Shown: positions 26,141 through 33,706, counted from the first letter of the stretch. The stretch is DNA of 38,935 nt from Clostridiaceae bacterium (GCA_009911305.1 QXXC01000042.1:1-38935), one strand, 5' to 3'. Program-made: numbers and translations. Notes: generated from the letters alone by a model not told the origin.

Positions 26141-26239
26141 CCTGTCAAAGAAAAAAACGGTGCTTTGACGGGTACTTCAGTACGTCAGTTTGCAGCTTTG
26201 TAATCCCTCTTGGCTCTGTTTGGAGTCAGGGGGATTTTT
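26141..26239 (+). ncRNA. Possible structured RNA or leader
   Basis: Three hairpins in a row lie in the 420-base gap between the winged-helix and sigma-like genes. The first pairs CCTGTCAAAG with CTTTGACGGG. The second is GTAC-TTCA-GTAC. The third starts AATCCCTCTTGG, ends GGGGGATT and is followed by TTTTTG, so it is a likely intrinsic terminator. The set could be a small RNA or an attenuator for the element genes downstream. I do not recognise it as a known riboswitch class. Confidence 0.4.
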
Positions 26240-26331
26240 GTTATATTCTATTTTTGAGGGTGGTATTTACCCAGGGAAATTGCGGATTATATCATGAACA
26301 AATAGTTCTTGGCTTATATGAACAAATAATG

Positions 26332-26377
26332 AGCGCACAGATGAGATCATGGATTCGTCTGTGCGCTTACTTTTTTA
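26332..26377 (+). terminator. Strong hairpin terminator before the sigma-like gene
   Basis: AGCGCACAGATGA pairs with TCGTCTGTGCGCT around a 10-base loop, then ACTTTTTT follows. With the structured region at 26141-26239 it forms a second stop upstream of the sigma-like gene, so transcription into the element may depend on anti-termination or on a promoter after 26380. Confidence 0.75.
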
Positions 26378-26456
26378 AGGGACAAAGAGAAAGGTGCCGC
26401 TCCCCGCCAGGCTTGTTTTTCATTTTTGAAATTTAAAGAAAATGGAGGATAAGCCT

Positions 26457-26909
26457 ATGGCAAAACCAGGCAGACTGCCGGACTTCCGGAAAATGTATCC
26501 GGAGGCCAGCGAAGAAGTGATTGAGGTATTAAGAGAAACAGAGAGAAAAATGCAGTATCAGGAGTATGACCTGAAGGCAGAGCAGACCATCATTGACGAG
26601 GACGCACAGGAGATCCGGGTGATACCGAGCCGGGAGGATTCCTATGAACGGCTCATAGAACTGGACATACAGTTTTTGGATGATGGAGAAAATGTGGAAG
26701 ATCAGGTATTTCAGAAAATTCAGAGTGAAATGATACATAAAGCTCTTTCGTTTCTTTCTGATGAGGAAGAAAAACTGATTCGCCTTTTGTTTTTTGAAGA
26801 GCGTACAGAGCGTGAAGTTGCAGAGCTTATAGGGATTTATCATAATGCGGTTCATAAGCGGAAAAAGCGTATCCTTCGAAAATTAAAAAATATTTTGACA
26901 AAATTTTAA
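26457..26909 (+). CDS. Sigma-70 region 4-like protein
   Basis: A 150-residue protein from the ATG at 26457, eight bases after GGAGG; an ATG at 26442 is also in frame. The C-terminal 55 residues match the DNA-binding region 4 of sigma factors (LSFLSDEEEKLIRLLFFEER, then TEREVAELIGIYHNAVHKRKKRIL). The N-terminal part (about 1-90) is acidic and does not look like sigma region 2, so it may not work as a full sigma factor. Such proteins are common near the integration end of Clostridia conjugative elements and probably control element genes. Strong hairpins upstream suggest tight control. Confidence 0.8.
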   Translation: MAKPGRLPDFRKMYPEASEEVIEVLRETERKMQYQEYDLKAEQTIIDEDAQEIRVIPSREDSYERLIELDIQFLDDGENVEDQVFQKIQSEMIHKALSFLSDEEEKLIRLLFFEERTEREVAELIGIYHNAVHKRKKRILRKLKNILTKF

Positions 26910-27554
26910 ATTTAGGGTGTGCAGAATTTATTGCCAACGTGGAAATGAGTGAGGGGGATATAGATTCCCGTCTCTGTCCTTTGAAAAATACCGCTCCAGG
27001 CGGTCATATCCAGCAGTTATGATACGTTAGCTGTACAGCGCGGAAGCGCGAAGCGGCGAAGGAGGACACGCCAGGACCACCTGCAGACAGTCAGAGTGTC
27101 TGTCAATAAGATAACATCAAAGGTGCAGAGCGATACATGTCTGTCCTGAAAATGCTCCATGGCCGGAGTATTCCGCATTGACCTGTGCAGCCTATAATGA
27201 TACTTCCGTCCAGTCACAGCCTCTTTTTAATAAGGAAGAGAACCGCAATGAGGGCGGCGGCCAGAGATCCTGGCCGGGGTTCGAGTCCCATGACGGCCTG
27301 CCAAAGCTGGTTGTAACTGACTGCCCAGGCTCCGGGAAGTAGTGTCGAATGGGAGCAGACGAAACTTGAAAATGAAAAACAAGCACGATTTTTCATGTGA
27401 GGAAAGGTAATCCGCTGTAAGGCGGATAACCTGCGTACACAGATGTGTGCGTTTATGAAGTTAGACAGGCAGCGGTCTGTATTTTTAGGCCGCTGCTTTT
27501 ATAAAGAAAGAACAGGAAATGTCGTTATGCTGACAGAAAGGAGGGAAGGCAGGA
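26910..27554. other. 645-base non-coding region with several dyads
   Basis: No gene with a ribosome site is visible. Dyads include GCGCGGAAGCGCG near 27038, GGCCAGAGATCCTGGCC near 27259, AGGTAATCCGCT with GGCGGATAACCT at 27406-27432, and CGTACACAGATGTGTGCG near 27434. A GGGGTTCGAGTCCC near 27276 looks like a tRNA T-arm, but no tRNA can be built around it. Structured, gene-free DNA of this size inside a mobile element may be an origin of transfer, a replication site or a regulatory RNA. Nothing in the sequence decides between these. Confidence 0.45.
27469..27500 (+). terminator. Terminator before the MazF-type gene
   Basis: GCAGCGGTC pairs with GGCCGCTGC (one G-T pair) around a 10-base loop, followed by TTTTATAAA. 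It lies about 55 bases before the MazF start codon, so it either ends an upstream RNA or attenuates the toxin-type gene. Confidence 0.65.
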
Positions 27555-27956
27555 ATGATAGGAAGAAAAATCAGGCGTGGAGATATCTACTATGCTGACT
27601 TAAGACCGGTATTTGGCTGTGAGCAGGGCGGTATCCGTCCGGTGGTGATCCTACAAAATAACACAGGGAACCGGTTCAGTCCAACCACCATAGCGGCAGC
27701 AATCACCAGCCGGGACGGAAAGCATCCGATCCCCACTCATATCCATATAGACAGACAGTTTCACGGACTGCACCAGGATTCCATGATCTTACTGGAACAG
27801 GTACGGACCCTGGATCAGAAACGGCTGTGTGAATACATAGGCTGCCTGGATAAAGCAACCCTGACGGCAGTGGACAGGGGACTAATCGTCAGTCTGGGGA
27901 TGAAAAATATCCAGAGGGAAAAAACAGCTGCAGATACGGCAGCTATGAAAAAATGA
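27555..27956 (+). CDS. PemK/MazF-family toxin-like endoribonuclease
   Basis: A 133-residue protein of the PemK/MazF family, sequence-specific RNA-cutting toxins. Family features include RRGDIYYADLRPVFGCEQGGIRPVVIL near the N-terminus (about 7-33, read in order), the TIAAAITSR strand, and LLEQVRTLDQKRL in the C-terminal half. GGAGGGAAGG precedes the ATG. No antitoxin gene lies upstream; the preceding 640 bases are non-coding. The next gene overlaps it by four bases (ATGA) if its upstream start is used, and encodes a resolvase-like protein. That lack of a normal antitoxin suggests either an unusual partner or a regulatory role inside the element. Confidence 0.85.
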   Translation: MIGRKIRRGDIYYADLRPVFGCEQGGIRPVVILQNNTGNRFSPTTIAAAITSRDGKHPIPTHIHIDRQFHGLHQDSMILLEQVRTLDQKRLCEYIGCLDKATLTAVDRGLIVSLGMKNIQREKTAADTAAMKK

Positions 27957-27997
27957 GTCTGAACAGGGCAAAGAAGCAGACAGAGAGGAAGGGAAGT

Positions 27998-28348
27998 ATG
28001 GATGACAAAAAGAAGAAAGCATGGATCTATACCCGTATCGATGCACCGGAGGACAGCCATGGTACCTTAAAGAAGCAATATGAGCAGTTGGACACCTATG
28101 GAGAACAGCTCCGGGTGGAGATCGCAGGCAGTTCCAGCGATATGGGAGAAACGGCAGGGTTAGAGAGACCCGGACTGGACTTGTTCCTGGAAGAAAAGGA
28201 CAGCAGAGGGATCGAAGTGCTGCTGGTTCTGGATTCCTCCAGAATCTCCCGTGATAAGGAATTGGTTACGGATTTTCTGCTCCGGATGCGTCAGCGTGGG
28301 ATTGAAGTATGTTCTCCTTTGGAGGGGATAATCTCTGCCGCAGGGTGA
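27998..28348 (+). CDS. Resolvase N-terminal-like protein without catalytic serine
   Basis: A 116-residue protein from the ATG at 27998 behind GGAAGGGAAG. An ATG at 27953 overlaps the MazF-type stop and would add 15 residues. It matches the N-terminal domain of serine recombinases: AWIYTRIDAPEDSHGTLKKQ in place of the usual Y-x-R-V-S, and later LLVLDSSRISRDKELVTDFL with the conserved arginine pair. The nucleophilic serine is replaced within YTRIDA, and no DNA-binding domain follows, so it cannot recombine DNA. A regulatory or binding role, perhaps with the MazF-type protein beside it, is possible. It could simply be a decayed recombinase. Confidence 0.75.
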   Translation: MDDKKKKAWIYTRIDAPEDSHGTLKKQYEQLDTYGEQLRVEIAGSSSDMGETAGLERPGLDLFLEEKDSRGIEVLLVLDSSRISRDKELVTDFLLRMRQRGIEVCSPLEGIISAAG

Positions 28349-28365
28349 GAAAAGGAGGGCATGAA

Positions 28366-28716
28366 ATGACAAAAAAGGAACTGGAACAGTGGCAGGCTGT
28401 GACAGACAGCAGCCAATACCGATGGGTGGAGGATTATATTACCCGACTGAACGGACGTGGTGCTCTGTATTATACCGGGGGCCAGGATGGATGCTTCATG
28501 AGGATAACTCCGGAAGGGAGCTTGACTATAGGAATCTACGAAGGGGCATTCCCCCATATCGGGGAGGCCTGCTTTCAGGTAAAGGCGGAGAAAAAATGCA
28601 GTAATTGTGACGAAGCTTTCCAGAAAGCCTGTGAATTGGGTGGGATTAAGTTCCTGATGGACTTGTTTTCCAGCGGCCAGATTCCCCAGGAGCCAACCCA
28701 GGGGATACATTTATGA
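28366..28716 (+). CDS. Hypothetical protein of the conjugative element
   Basis: A 116-residue protein starting at an ATG behind AAAGGAGGG. It opens MTKKELEQWQAVTDSSQYRW and contains GGQDGCFMRITPEGSLTIGIYEGAFPHIGEA (about 38-68, read in order), which looks like a compact beta-rich domain. Three cysteines (CFQV..., CSNC) lie in the second half. I do not recognise a family. It sits between the resolvase-like gene and another unknown, nine bases from the latter, so the two share a transcript. Confidence 0.75.
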   Translation: MTKKELEQWQAVTDSSQYRWVEDYITRLNGRGALYYTGGQDGCFMRITPEGSLTIGIYEGAFPHIGEACFQVKAEKKCSNCDEAFQKACELGGIKFLMDLFSSGQIPQEPTQGIHL

Positions 28717-28725
28717 GGTGTACGA

Positions 28726-29112
28726 ATGGATTACAATGTAAAAACAAGGATATTGCTGGCCACATATTTCAATACCAGGGAATTCAACGACCTGATGTAT
28801 GAAAGCGCAAAGCCTCATATGATAGATGACATTAAATCGGTGATCGAAGCGGATCCGACCCTGCCCCAGTACATTGATGGAAACCTGACCTTTCGTTTCC
28901 TCCCCGATTACAAAATCCTACTGAAATATCGGTTCGTATGTAATGATGAGAATGAGGCGGAAGCAGAAAGTTTTTCAAAGTCCTGCGTGGAGGATATCCG
29001 GACAGAACTGGAAGAGAAAGGATACCGTATCGAGCGGATCAACTGTACAGCAAAAGAGATGGACATGAAGTGGCTGGACGAACTGGAGGACATGCTGTTT
29101 CCGAGCCGTTGA
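28726..29112 (+). CDS. Hypothetical protein of the conjugative element
   Basis: A 128-residue acidic protein. It starts MDYNVKTRILLATYFNTREF and has a mixed alpha/beta pattern; the C-terminal helix (MKWLDELEDMLF) is amphipathic. GAGGTGTACG precedes the ATG. It follows the gene at 28366 by nine bases. I see no known motif and assign no function. Its place next to an ArdA-like gene suggests a part in element upkeep or host evasion, but that is only context. Confidence 0.75.
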   Translation: MDYNVKTRILLATYFNTREFNDLMYESAKPHMIDDIKSVIEADPTLPQYIDGNLTFRFLPDYKILLKYRFVCNDENEAEAESFSKSCVEDIRTELEEKGYRIERINCTAKEMDMKWLDELEDMLFPSR

Positions 29113-29159
29113 TTTCCAATAAAAATACCTTTCAGAACAGAGAAAAGATACTCTTTAAT

Positions 29160-29189
29160 GGAGATTTTATATCAGGAGATTTTATATCA
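29160..29189. repeat. Tandem 15-bp repeat upstream of the ArdA-like gene
   Basis: GGAGATTTTATATCA occurs twice in direct succession. It lies about 90 bases before the start codon, where a duplicated binding site for a regulator is plausible. Only two copies are present, and a third half-site is not evident. Confidence 0.7.
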
Positions 29190-29277
29190 ATTACCGGTCT
29201 CTACTTCCACTGACTGAAGGCCGGAAACTCCACAAAAGAAACGGGAAAAGCAGGGCATGGAAACAGGAGGAATGCAG

Positions 29278-30468
29278 ATGTGGGTGACGATTTTGGCAAG
29301 AGAGTATGAAAAATATCCGGAATACTATGGGGCAACCCTTTGGATGCCGGCGACCAGGGCAGCGCTCCAGGATGCCATGGAACAGGTGAGAGTGCCGGAA
29401 GGTGGATCCTGCCGTCTGACCAGGCTTGATGGATGGCCGAAATTTCTGGCGGAACGGTTATCACGGATGGAAGCAGATATTCAGGAGGTGAATGTTCTGG
29501 CAGGTAAGATCAATCAGATAGGCAGGGAGAGCATTCCCTGGTATGAGGGAGTGATTGGCTGTGTGGAGTCTGAGCGCGGGGGCCGGGAGTGTTCGGTAAA
29601 GGATCTGATCAATGCTGCCGGCAACCTGGAATATTTCGGATTTCTGCCATGGCTCGTGAGTGATATGGATCTGGGAGAGAGCGCGGTGAATGGGGGATCT
29701 GTACAAATGTTACAGGGGCTGCCGGATGAGGTCCTGGCGTTTTTGGATAAGGAAAAGGTAGGAGCCTGTCTGCGGGAAACAGAAAAGGGTGTCTTTACGA
29801 AAGAAGGCTACTGTTACCAGGTAAAGGAGGGCTGGCAGGAAATCTATAATGGCCAGAACCTGCCGGAGCAGGAAACAGGGTCGGATGAAATTCTGTCCGT
29901 CAGGCTTGAAAACCGGAAGCACTCGGAACATGGAAAGGTCTGGCTCTCTCTTCCCTGCAGCACAGAGGGAATGGCTTCTACATGTGCTTCTCTTCATGCG
30001 GAAAGCCTGGAACAGTGCAGGATCTGGGAGGTCCGCAGCGCAGTCCCCATCCTGGAAAAGAAGATCCAGTTTTATGATGATGTAGAGATGCTAAATGAAC
30101 TGGCTGAAAGGCTGCAGCAGATGCCACAGAAAGAGCTGATAAAATATAAGGCCGTGCTGCAGTTTGAGAACTGGAAAAATATAGAGGAGGCGCTGCTGCT
30201 GACAGAGCGGCTGGACTGTTATGTGTTTGATCCCAGCCAGATCAGCTATGAACACTATGGCAGGAAATGCTTGGAGGATCTGGGGGTGGACTGCTCGGAC
30301 CCGGCTTTCCGGAATTTTGATTTTGCTGAATACGGCATGAACCGGTTTGACGCTGCGGGGATGAGGAAAACGAACTATGGATGGATATCCTTAGCTCAGA
30401 AACCGGAACTTCTGAAGGCTCCAGGGGACAGCCGGCAAATGAGAGGGAATGACTTTCAGATGATGTGA
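29278..30468 (+). CDS. ArdA-like antirestriction protein
   Basis: A 396-residue acidic protein like the long ArdA-type proteins of Tn916/Tn1549-like elements. ArdA proteins mimic B-form DNA and block type I restriction enzymes, which protects incoming element DNA. Visible pieces are EYYGATLWMPATRAALQDAM (about 16-35), KEGYCYQVKEGWQEIYNGQNLPE near 181 (read in order), YKAVLQFENWKNIEEALLLTERLD near 293, and DPAFRNFDFAEYGMNRFD near 341. The start at 29278 lies seven bases after GGAGG; ATGs at 29257 and 29272 are in frame but too near or too far. The first third is closest to ArdA; the rest is the extended part found in Clostridia. Confidence 0.75.
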   Translation: MWVTILAREYEKYPEYYGATLWMPATRAALQDAMEQVRVPEGGSCRLTRLDGWPKFLAERLSRMEADIQEVNVLAGKINQIGRESIPWYEGVIGCVESERGGRECSVKDLINAAGNLEYFGFLPWLVSDMDLGESAVNGGSVQMLQGLPDEVLAFLDKEKVGACLRETEKGVFTKEGYCYQVKEGWQEIYNGQNLPEQETGSDEILSVRLENRKHSEHGKVWLSLPCSTEGMASTCASLHAESLEQCRIWEVRSAVPILEKKIQFYDDVEMLNELAERLQQMPQKELIKYKAVLQFENWKNIEEALLLTERLDCYVFDPSQISYEHYGRKCLEDLGVDCSDPAFRNFDFAEYGMNRFDAAGMRKTNYGWISLAQKPELLKAPGDSRQMRGNDFQMM

Positions 30469-30598
30469 AAAACTGCTTCCTAAAGGTAGGATGGATCAGG
30501 AAGAAATCAGTATATATCCCAGGGGATGACAGGTATGAAGCATTAATTTTAAAAGTAGTTAAAAAGAAACTTAATGTAAGACAGATAAGGAGAAGGAT

Positions 30599-30865
30599 AT
30601 GGAGAAAATAGAGGTAGATAAGGCATTATTGAGTGTAAAAGAGGTATGTGCATATTTAGGGATAGGAGAGACCAAGGCAAGAGAGCTTTTGACAAAAACA
30701 AACAATAATTTTACAGTACGAATTGGGAATCGTGTATATGCCAATAAAATTCAGTTGGATAAGTGGATCGCTCATAACAGCGGCAATAAGGTGGAGAAAA
30801 AGCGGACAATTCATAGAAGAATAAAAAGGGAAGAATCCAGCATGGGAATGCAGATGACGATGTAA
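30599..30865 (+). CDS. Excisionase (Xis-like DNA-binding protein)
   Basis: An 88-residue protein with a helix-turn-helix like that of Tn916 Xis: LLSVKEVCAYLGIGETKARELL (about 10-31, read in order), then NFTVRIGNRVYANKIQLDKWI. Such proteins bend the ends of the element and steer the integrase toward excision. AAGGAGAAGG lies before the ATG. The integrase gene follows after 33 bases, the usual pair at the end of a Tn916-type element. The C-terminal basic tail (RTIHRRIKREE) may aid DNA binding. Confidence 0.88.
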   Translation: MEKIEVDKALLSVKEVCAYLGIGETKARELLTKTNNNFTVRIGNRVYANKIQLDKWIAHNSGNKVEKKRTIHRRIKREESSMGMQMTM

Positions 30866-30898
30866 AGTCAACTGCGTTTATATGGAGCGAGTGCAAAA

Positions 30899-32164
30899 AT
30901 GGGAAAAGATTTAAAGGGAAGAGAACTGGGAAAGGGTCTGTATCAGCGAAAGGATGGAAGATACGAGGCCAGAACAAAAGTCAACGGAAGTGATGTCAGC
31001 ATCTATGGCTTCAATCTGCGGGAGTTAAAAAAGGATTTCCAGGAGTTAAAGGAACAGGCCCAGAGCAGCATTGATTTCCGGCGAAAGCATATCACATTAA
31101 ATGAATGGTTTGAGGAATGGTTTCAGATCTACAAACTTCCGGTAGTGAAAGAAACCAGTGTTTATCCTATGAAGAATAAATTTTACGGATCCTTTGGCAG
31201 ATATCTGGGGGAAAGAAAGCTGTGTGATATTACCAATATTGACATTAAGAGTGTAATCAACCAGATGAGCAGGGAAGGCAGGGCGGTTTCGTCTATGAGA
31301 GAAGCGCTTGGAAGAATGCGGGAATGTATGGAATCAGCCAGGAATAACCAGATCCTTTCCATCAATCCCTGCTTTGAGATCAGTGTCCCATGGGAAAATA
31401 AGCAGGTGACGCGCCGTTTTCTCTCCAGAGAAGAACAGAATATGTTTCTAAAGACGGTAGAGCATAACTGGTATAAGGAAATGTTTTACATGATGTTTCT
31501 GACGGGCATGCGGATCGGGGAAGTGGGCGGCCTGATGTGGAAGGATGTAGATTTTAATGAAAAATGTCTCCGCATCAACCGTTCCCTTTCCTGCCAGTAT
31601 GAATATGGAAAAAAGATGCTGCGCCTCCTGTCTCCCAAGACCCATAATTCCTACAGGAAGATTCCGTTTTTCGGGGAGGCGGAGGAAATGCTCCTGCGGC
31701 AGAAAGCAAAGACTGACTGCCTGAAAAAAGCGCTGGGAAACCGTTTTAGGGCAACCGGTGAATATGCGGATCTGGTATTTGTCACCACCATGGGAAGCCC
31801 GGTGCTCCGCTATCATGCGGAAAAGGAAATCAAAAAAGTGGTGAAGGAGATCAATGAGCAGGAGGCGTTTGAGTCGGTACAGGAGCAGAGGGAGCCTCAT
31901 TATTTTGAAGATATGTATCCACATGCGATCCGGCATACTTTTTGCAGCCGCTGCTTTGAAGCAGGGATGCAGCCCAAAGTGGTGCAGAGTATTATGGGGC
32001 ACCAGCATTACAGCACCACCATTGATATCTATACCCATGTGTCGGAGAGCAAATATCAGGAAGAAGTTGGGAAATTTGGGAGGGCGATGGAACTGGAAGA
32101 AAGCAGCAGTGGGGAAGAACCAGAGGAGACCACAGATCCTGGAATGATGCAGACATTCGGTTAA
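30899..32164 (+). CDS. Tn916-type tyrosine integrase
   Basis: A 421-residue tyrosine recombinase for integration and excision of the conjugative element. The N-terminal arm-binding domain (1-60, KGLYQRKDGRYEARTKVNG) is of the Tn916 type. The core-binding domain spans about 65-165. Catalytic residues are all seen: R205 (TGMRIGE), K247, H342 and R345 (HAIRHTF), H368 (GHQHYSTT) and Y378 (IYTHV). The frame is intact, so it is probably active. It is the last gene of its element by the usual order, so the element's right end should lie soon after 32164. No attachment repeat could be recognised. Confidence 0.93.
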   Translation: MGKDLKGRELGKGLYQRKDGRYEARTKVNGSDVSIYGFNLRELKKDFQELKEQAQSSIDFRRKHITLNEWFEEWFQIYKLPVVKETSVYPMKNKFYGSFGRYLGERKLCDITNIDIKSVINQMSREGRAVSSMREALGRMRECMESARNNQILSINPCFEISVPWENKQVTRRFLSREEQNMFLKTVEHNWYKEMFYMMFLTGMRIGEVGGLMWKDVDFNEKCLRINRSLSCQYEYGKKMLRLLSPKTHNSYRKIPFFGEAEEMLLRQKAKTDCLKKALGNRFRATGEYADLVFVTTMGSPVLRYHAEKEIKKVVKEINEQEAFESVQEQREPHYFEDMYPHAIRHTFCSRCFEAGMQPKVVQSIMGHQHYSTTIDIYTHVSESKYQEEVGKFGRAMELEESSSGEEPEETTDPGMMQTFG

Positions 32165-32248
32165 GGGGGATGTATTGATTTTCGGGGGCTGACTGCATAT
32201 AATTTAAGGAAATAATAATCTGTAATAAGCTATGGTTGATGTAACGGC

Positions 32249-32318
32249 AAAAGAAGAAGGGCGGAAGCGTAAATGCTGACAGGTGGACTATACGGGAAGC
32301 CGTCTCCCTTTTTCTTTT
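32249..32318 (+). terminator. Terminator after the integrase gene
   Basis: AAAAGAAGAAGGG and CGG on one side pair with CCG and CCCTTTTTCTTTT on the other, around a loop of about 35 bases. The T-rich right arm could serve as the release tract. The long loop makes it less certain than the others in this window. Confidence 0.5.
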
Positions 32319-32396
32319 ATGAACTGTTTTAAATGAAAATATAGCTTATCAGAGATACATATGTTAAAATAGGGGTAGCAGAAAGGAGCCTGTTTT

Positions 32397-33395
32397 ATGG
32401 AAATTGAGAATATACTGGCCAAAAATATTACAGCGGCAGGTGAAAAGGCCGCTTATGATGCAGCATGTAAACGGCTCCTGGCCAATAAGGTCATTCTGGC
32501 GTGGATCATGAAAAGCTGTATGGAAGAGTATAAGGCCCATAGTATCAATGAGATAGCGGAAAGATATATAGAGGGAATCCCTCAGATTGCAGAGGCAGCT
32601 GTCAATCCGGATGAAGATGGATATGAGGGCAGTGAACAGATCCGGGGAGCGAAGAACGAGGACAGTACAATACAGGAAGGAACGATTACTTATGATATCC
32701 GTTTTCTGGCAATCGTTCCGGGAACCGGAGAGATGATCCGCCTGATCATCAACATAGAAGCGCAAAATGATTTTTATCCAGGATATCCGATCATTAAGAG
32801 AGCATTGTATTATTGCAGCCGGATGATCTCTTCCCAGTACGGTTCGGAATTTACGGAAACCCATTATGAGAAGATAAGGAAGGTATATTCCATATGGATA
32901 TGTCCCAATCCGCCGAAGAAGAGAGGGAATACGATCACCAGATACTGTGTTCAGGAAGAAAATCTGGTAGGCCAGGTGTTAGAACAGAAAGAAAATTATG
33001 ATCTGTTAACTGTGGTCATGATCTGCCTGGGTCATGCAGGAGATGATAATTATACAGGGATATTAAAACTGCTGGATGTGCTTTTGTCTTCAGAAAAAGA
33101 GGCGGAAGAGAAGAAGAAAATCCTGCAGGAAGATTTTGATATTGCGATGACAAAGACATTAGAGAGTGAGGTGTCGGCTATGTGTAACCTGAGTAAAGGG
33201 GTAGAGGAAAGAGGAATTGCAATTGGCTTGGAGCGTGGTATGGAGCGTGGTATGGAGCGTGGTATGGAGGCAGCAACATTAAATGCGATCCGGAATTTGA
33301 TGGAGACTTTGAAGCTGACAGCAGAGCAGGCGATGGAGGCGTTGAAGGTACCGGAAGAGGAAAAAGCGAAGTACGCTGGGATGCTGAAGGAATGA
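32397..33395 (+). CDS. Rpn-family PD-(D/E)XK nuclease
   Basis: A 332-residue protein of the Rpn / PD-(D/E)XK transposase-like nuclease family. The catalytic core shows D100 (TYDIRF) and E121-x-Q123 (NIEAQ), the usual D...ExQ pattern. The C-terminal part from about 275 has a 4-residue repeat (ERGM three times, coded by GAGCGTGGTATG at 33231-33266), followed by a helical tail (NLMETLKLTAEQAMEAL). Rpn proteins are DNA-cutting enzymes; some act in phage defence and are held in check by a short product started inside the same gene. Here an internal ATG at 33180 has its own GAGGTG site. AAAGGAGCC precedes the main start. A duplicate of the tail follows. Confidence 0.85.
   Translation: MEIENILAKNITAAGEKAAYDAACKRLLANKVILAWIMKSCMEEYKAHSINEIAERYIEGIPQIAEAAVNPDEDGYEGSEQIRGAKNEDSTIQEGTITYDIRFLAIVPGTGEMIRLIINIEAQNDFYPGYPIIKRALYYCSRMISSQYGSEFTETHYEKIRKVYSIWICPNPPKKRGNTITRYCVQEENLVGQVLEQKENYDLLTVVMICLGHAGDDNYTGILKLLDVLLSSEKEAEEKKKILQEDFDIAMTKTLESEVSAMCNLSKGVEERGIAIGLERGMERGMERGMEAATLNAIRNLMETLKLTAEQAMEALKVPEEEKAKYAGMLKE
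33168..33395 (+). repeat. Duplicated segment, copy 1 (inside the Rpn gene)
   Basis: Bases from GAGGTGTCGG to the end of the gene match 33406-33645 with scattered substitutions. The repeat-rich middle differs most: GAGCGTGGTATG units here, against GGTCTGGCGCAG-type units in copy 2. Confidence 0.8.
33180..33395 (+). CDS. Possible internal product of the Rpn gene
   Basis: In-frame ATG at codon 262 of the Rpn gene, preceded by GAGGTG with a spacing of about six bases. It would yield a 71-residue tail beginning MCNLSKGVEERG. Internal starts of this kind give a small inhibitor (RpnS) in E. coli Rpn loci. The same start and tail occur as a separate frame at 33418, which supports the idea that this segment is a unit of its own. 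No expression evidence is available. Confidence 0.45.
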   Translation: MCNLSKGVEERGIAIGLERGMERGMERGMEAATLNAIRNLMETLKLTAEQAMEALKVPEEEKAKYAGMLKE

Positions 33396-33405
33396 TTTTT
33401 ATATT

Positions 33406-33645
33406 AAGGTGTCAGTTATGTGTAACTTGAGTAAAGGTGTGGAAGAGAGAGGAATTGCACGCGGTCTGGCACAGGGCCTGGAGCGGGGTCTGGCGCAGGG
33501 CTTGGAACGTGGTCTGGAGACAGGAACATTAAATGCGATTCGGAATTTGATGGAAACTATGAAGCTGACAGCAGAACAGGCGATGGAGGCATTGAAGGTG
33601 CCGGAAGCGGAAAAAGTGAAGTATGCAGGGATGTTGAAAGGATAG
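33406..33645 (+). repeat. Duplicated segment, copy 2 (separate small ORF)
   Basis: A diverged direct copy of 33168-33395 beginning AAGGTGTCAG. Both the ribosome-site region and the stop are included in the copied unit. Confidence 0.8.
33418..33645 (+). CDS. Free-standing copy of the Rpn C-terminal tail
   Basis: A 75-residue protein starting MCNLSKGVEERGIARGL at an ATG behind TTAAGGTG. A GTG nine bases upstream is in frame. It matches the last 71 residues of the Rpn protein (TLNAIRNLMETMKLTAEQAMEALKVPE versus ...TLKLTAEQAMEALKVPE), with a different Gly-Leu-rich repeat (RGLAQGLERGLAQGLERGL). It lacks the nuclease core. By analogy with RpnS-type inhibitors it could bind and silence the nuclease next door, or it could be a spare tail for exchange. 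This is inference; a decayed duplicate is also possible, though its frame is intact. Confidence 0.65.
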   Translation: MCNLSKGVEERGIARGLAQGLERGLAQGLERGLETGTLNAIRNLMETMKLTAEQAMEALKVPEAEKVKYAGMLKG

Positions 33646-33691
33646 TTTTTGTTTAAACTTCTATGATCTGAAAGAAAAATAGAGACATGGT

Positions 33692-33706
33692 ATTGTTGAG
33701 AACAAT
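33692..33706. promoter_or_regulatory. Dyad at the start of the second recombinase gene
   Basis: ATTGTT-GAG-AACAAT ends right at the ATG of the recombinase. It replaces a normal ribosome site, and could be an operator. Confidence 0.35.

Noticed and set aside
26254..26436. ORF of 60 codons in the gap before the sigma-like gene
   Set aside because: It runs straight through a strong terminator hairpin and has no ribosome site.
27259..27304. A tRNA gene, suggested by GGGGTTCGAGTCCC and a following GCCA
   Set aside because: The T-stem has only three good pairs, no matching 5' acceptor strand lies at the right distance, and the nearby hairpin loop lacks the T needed before an anticodon.
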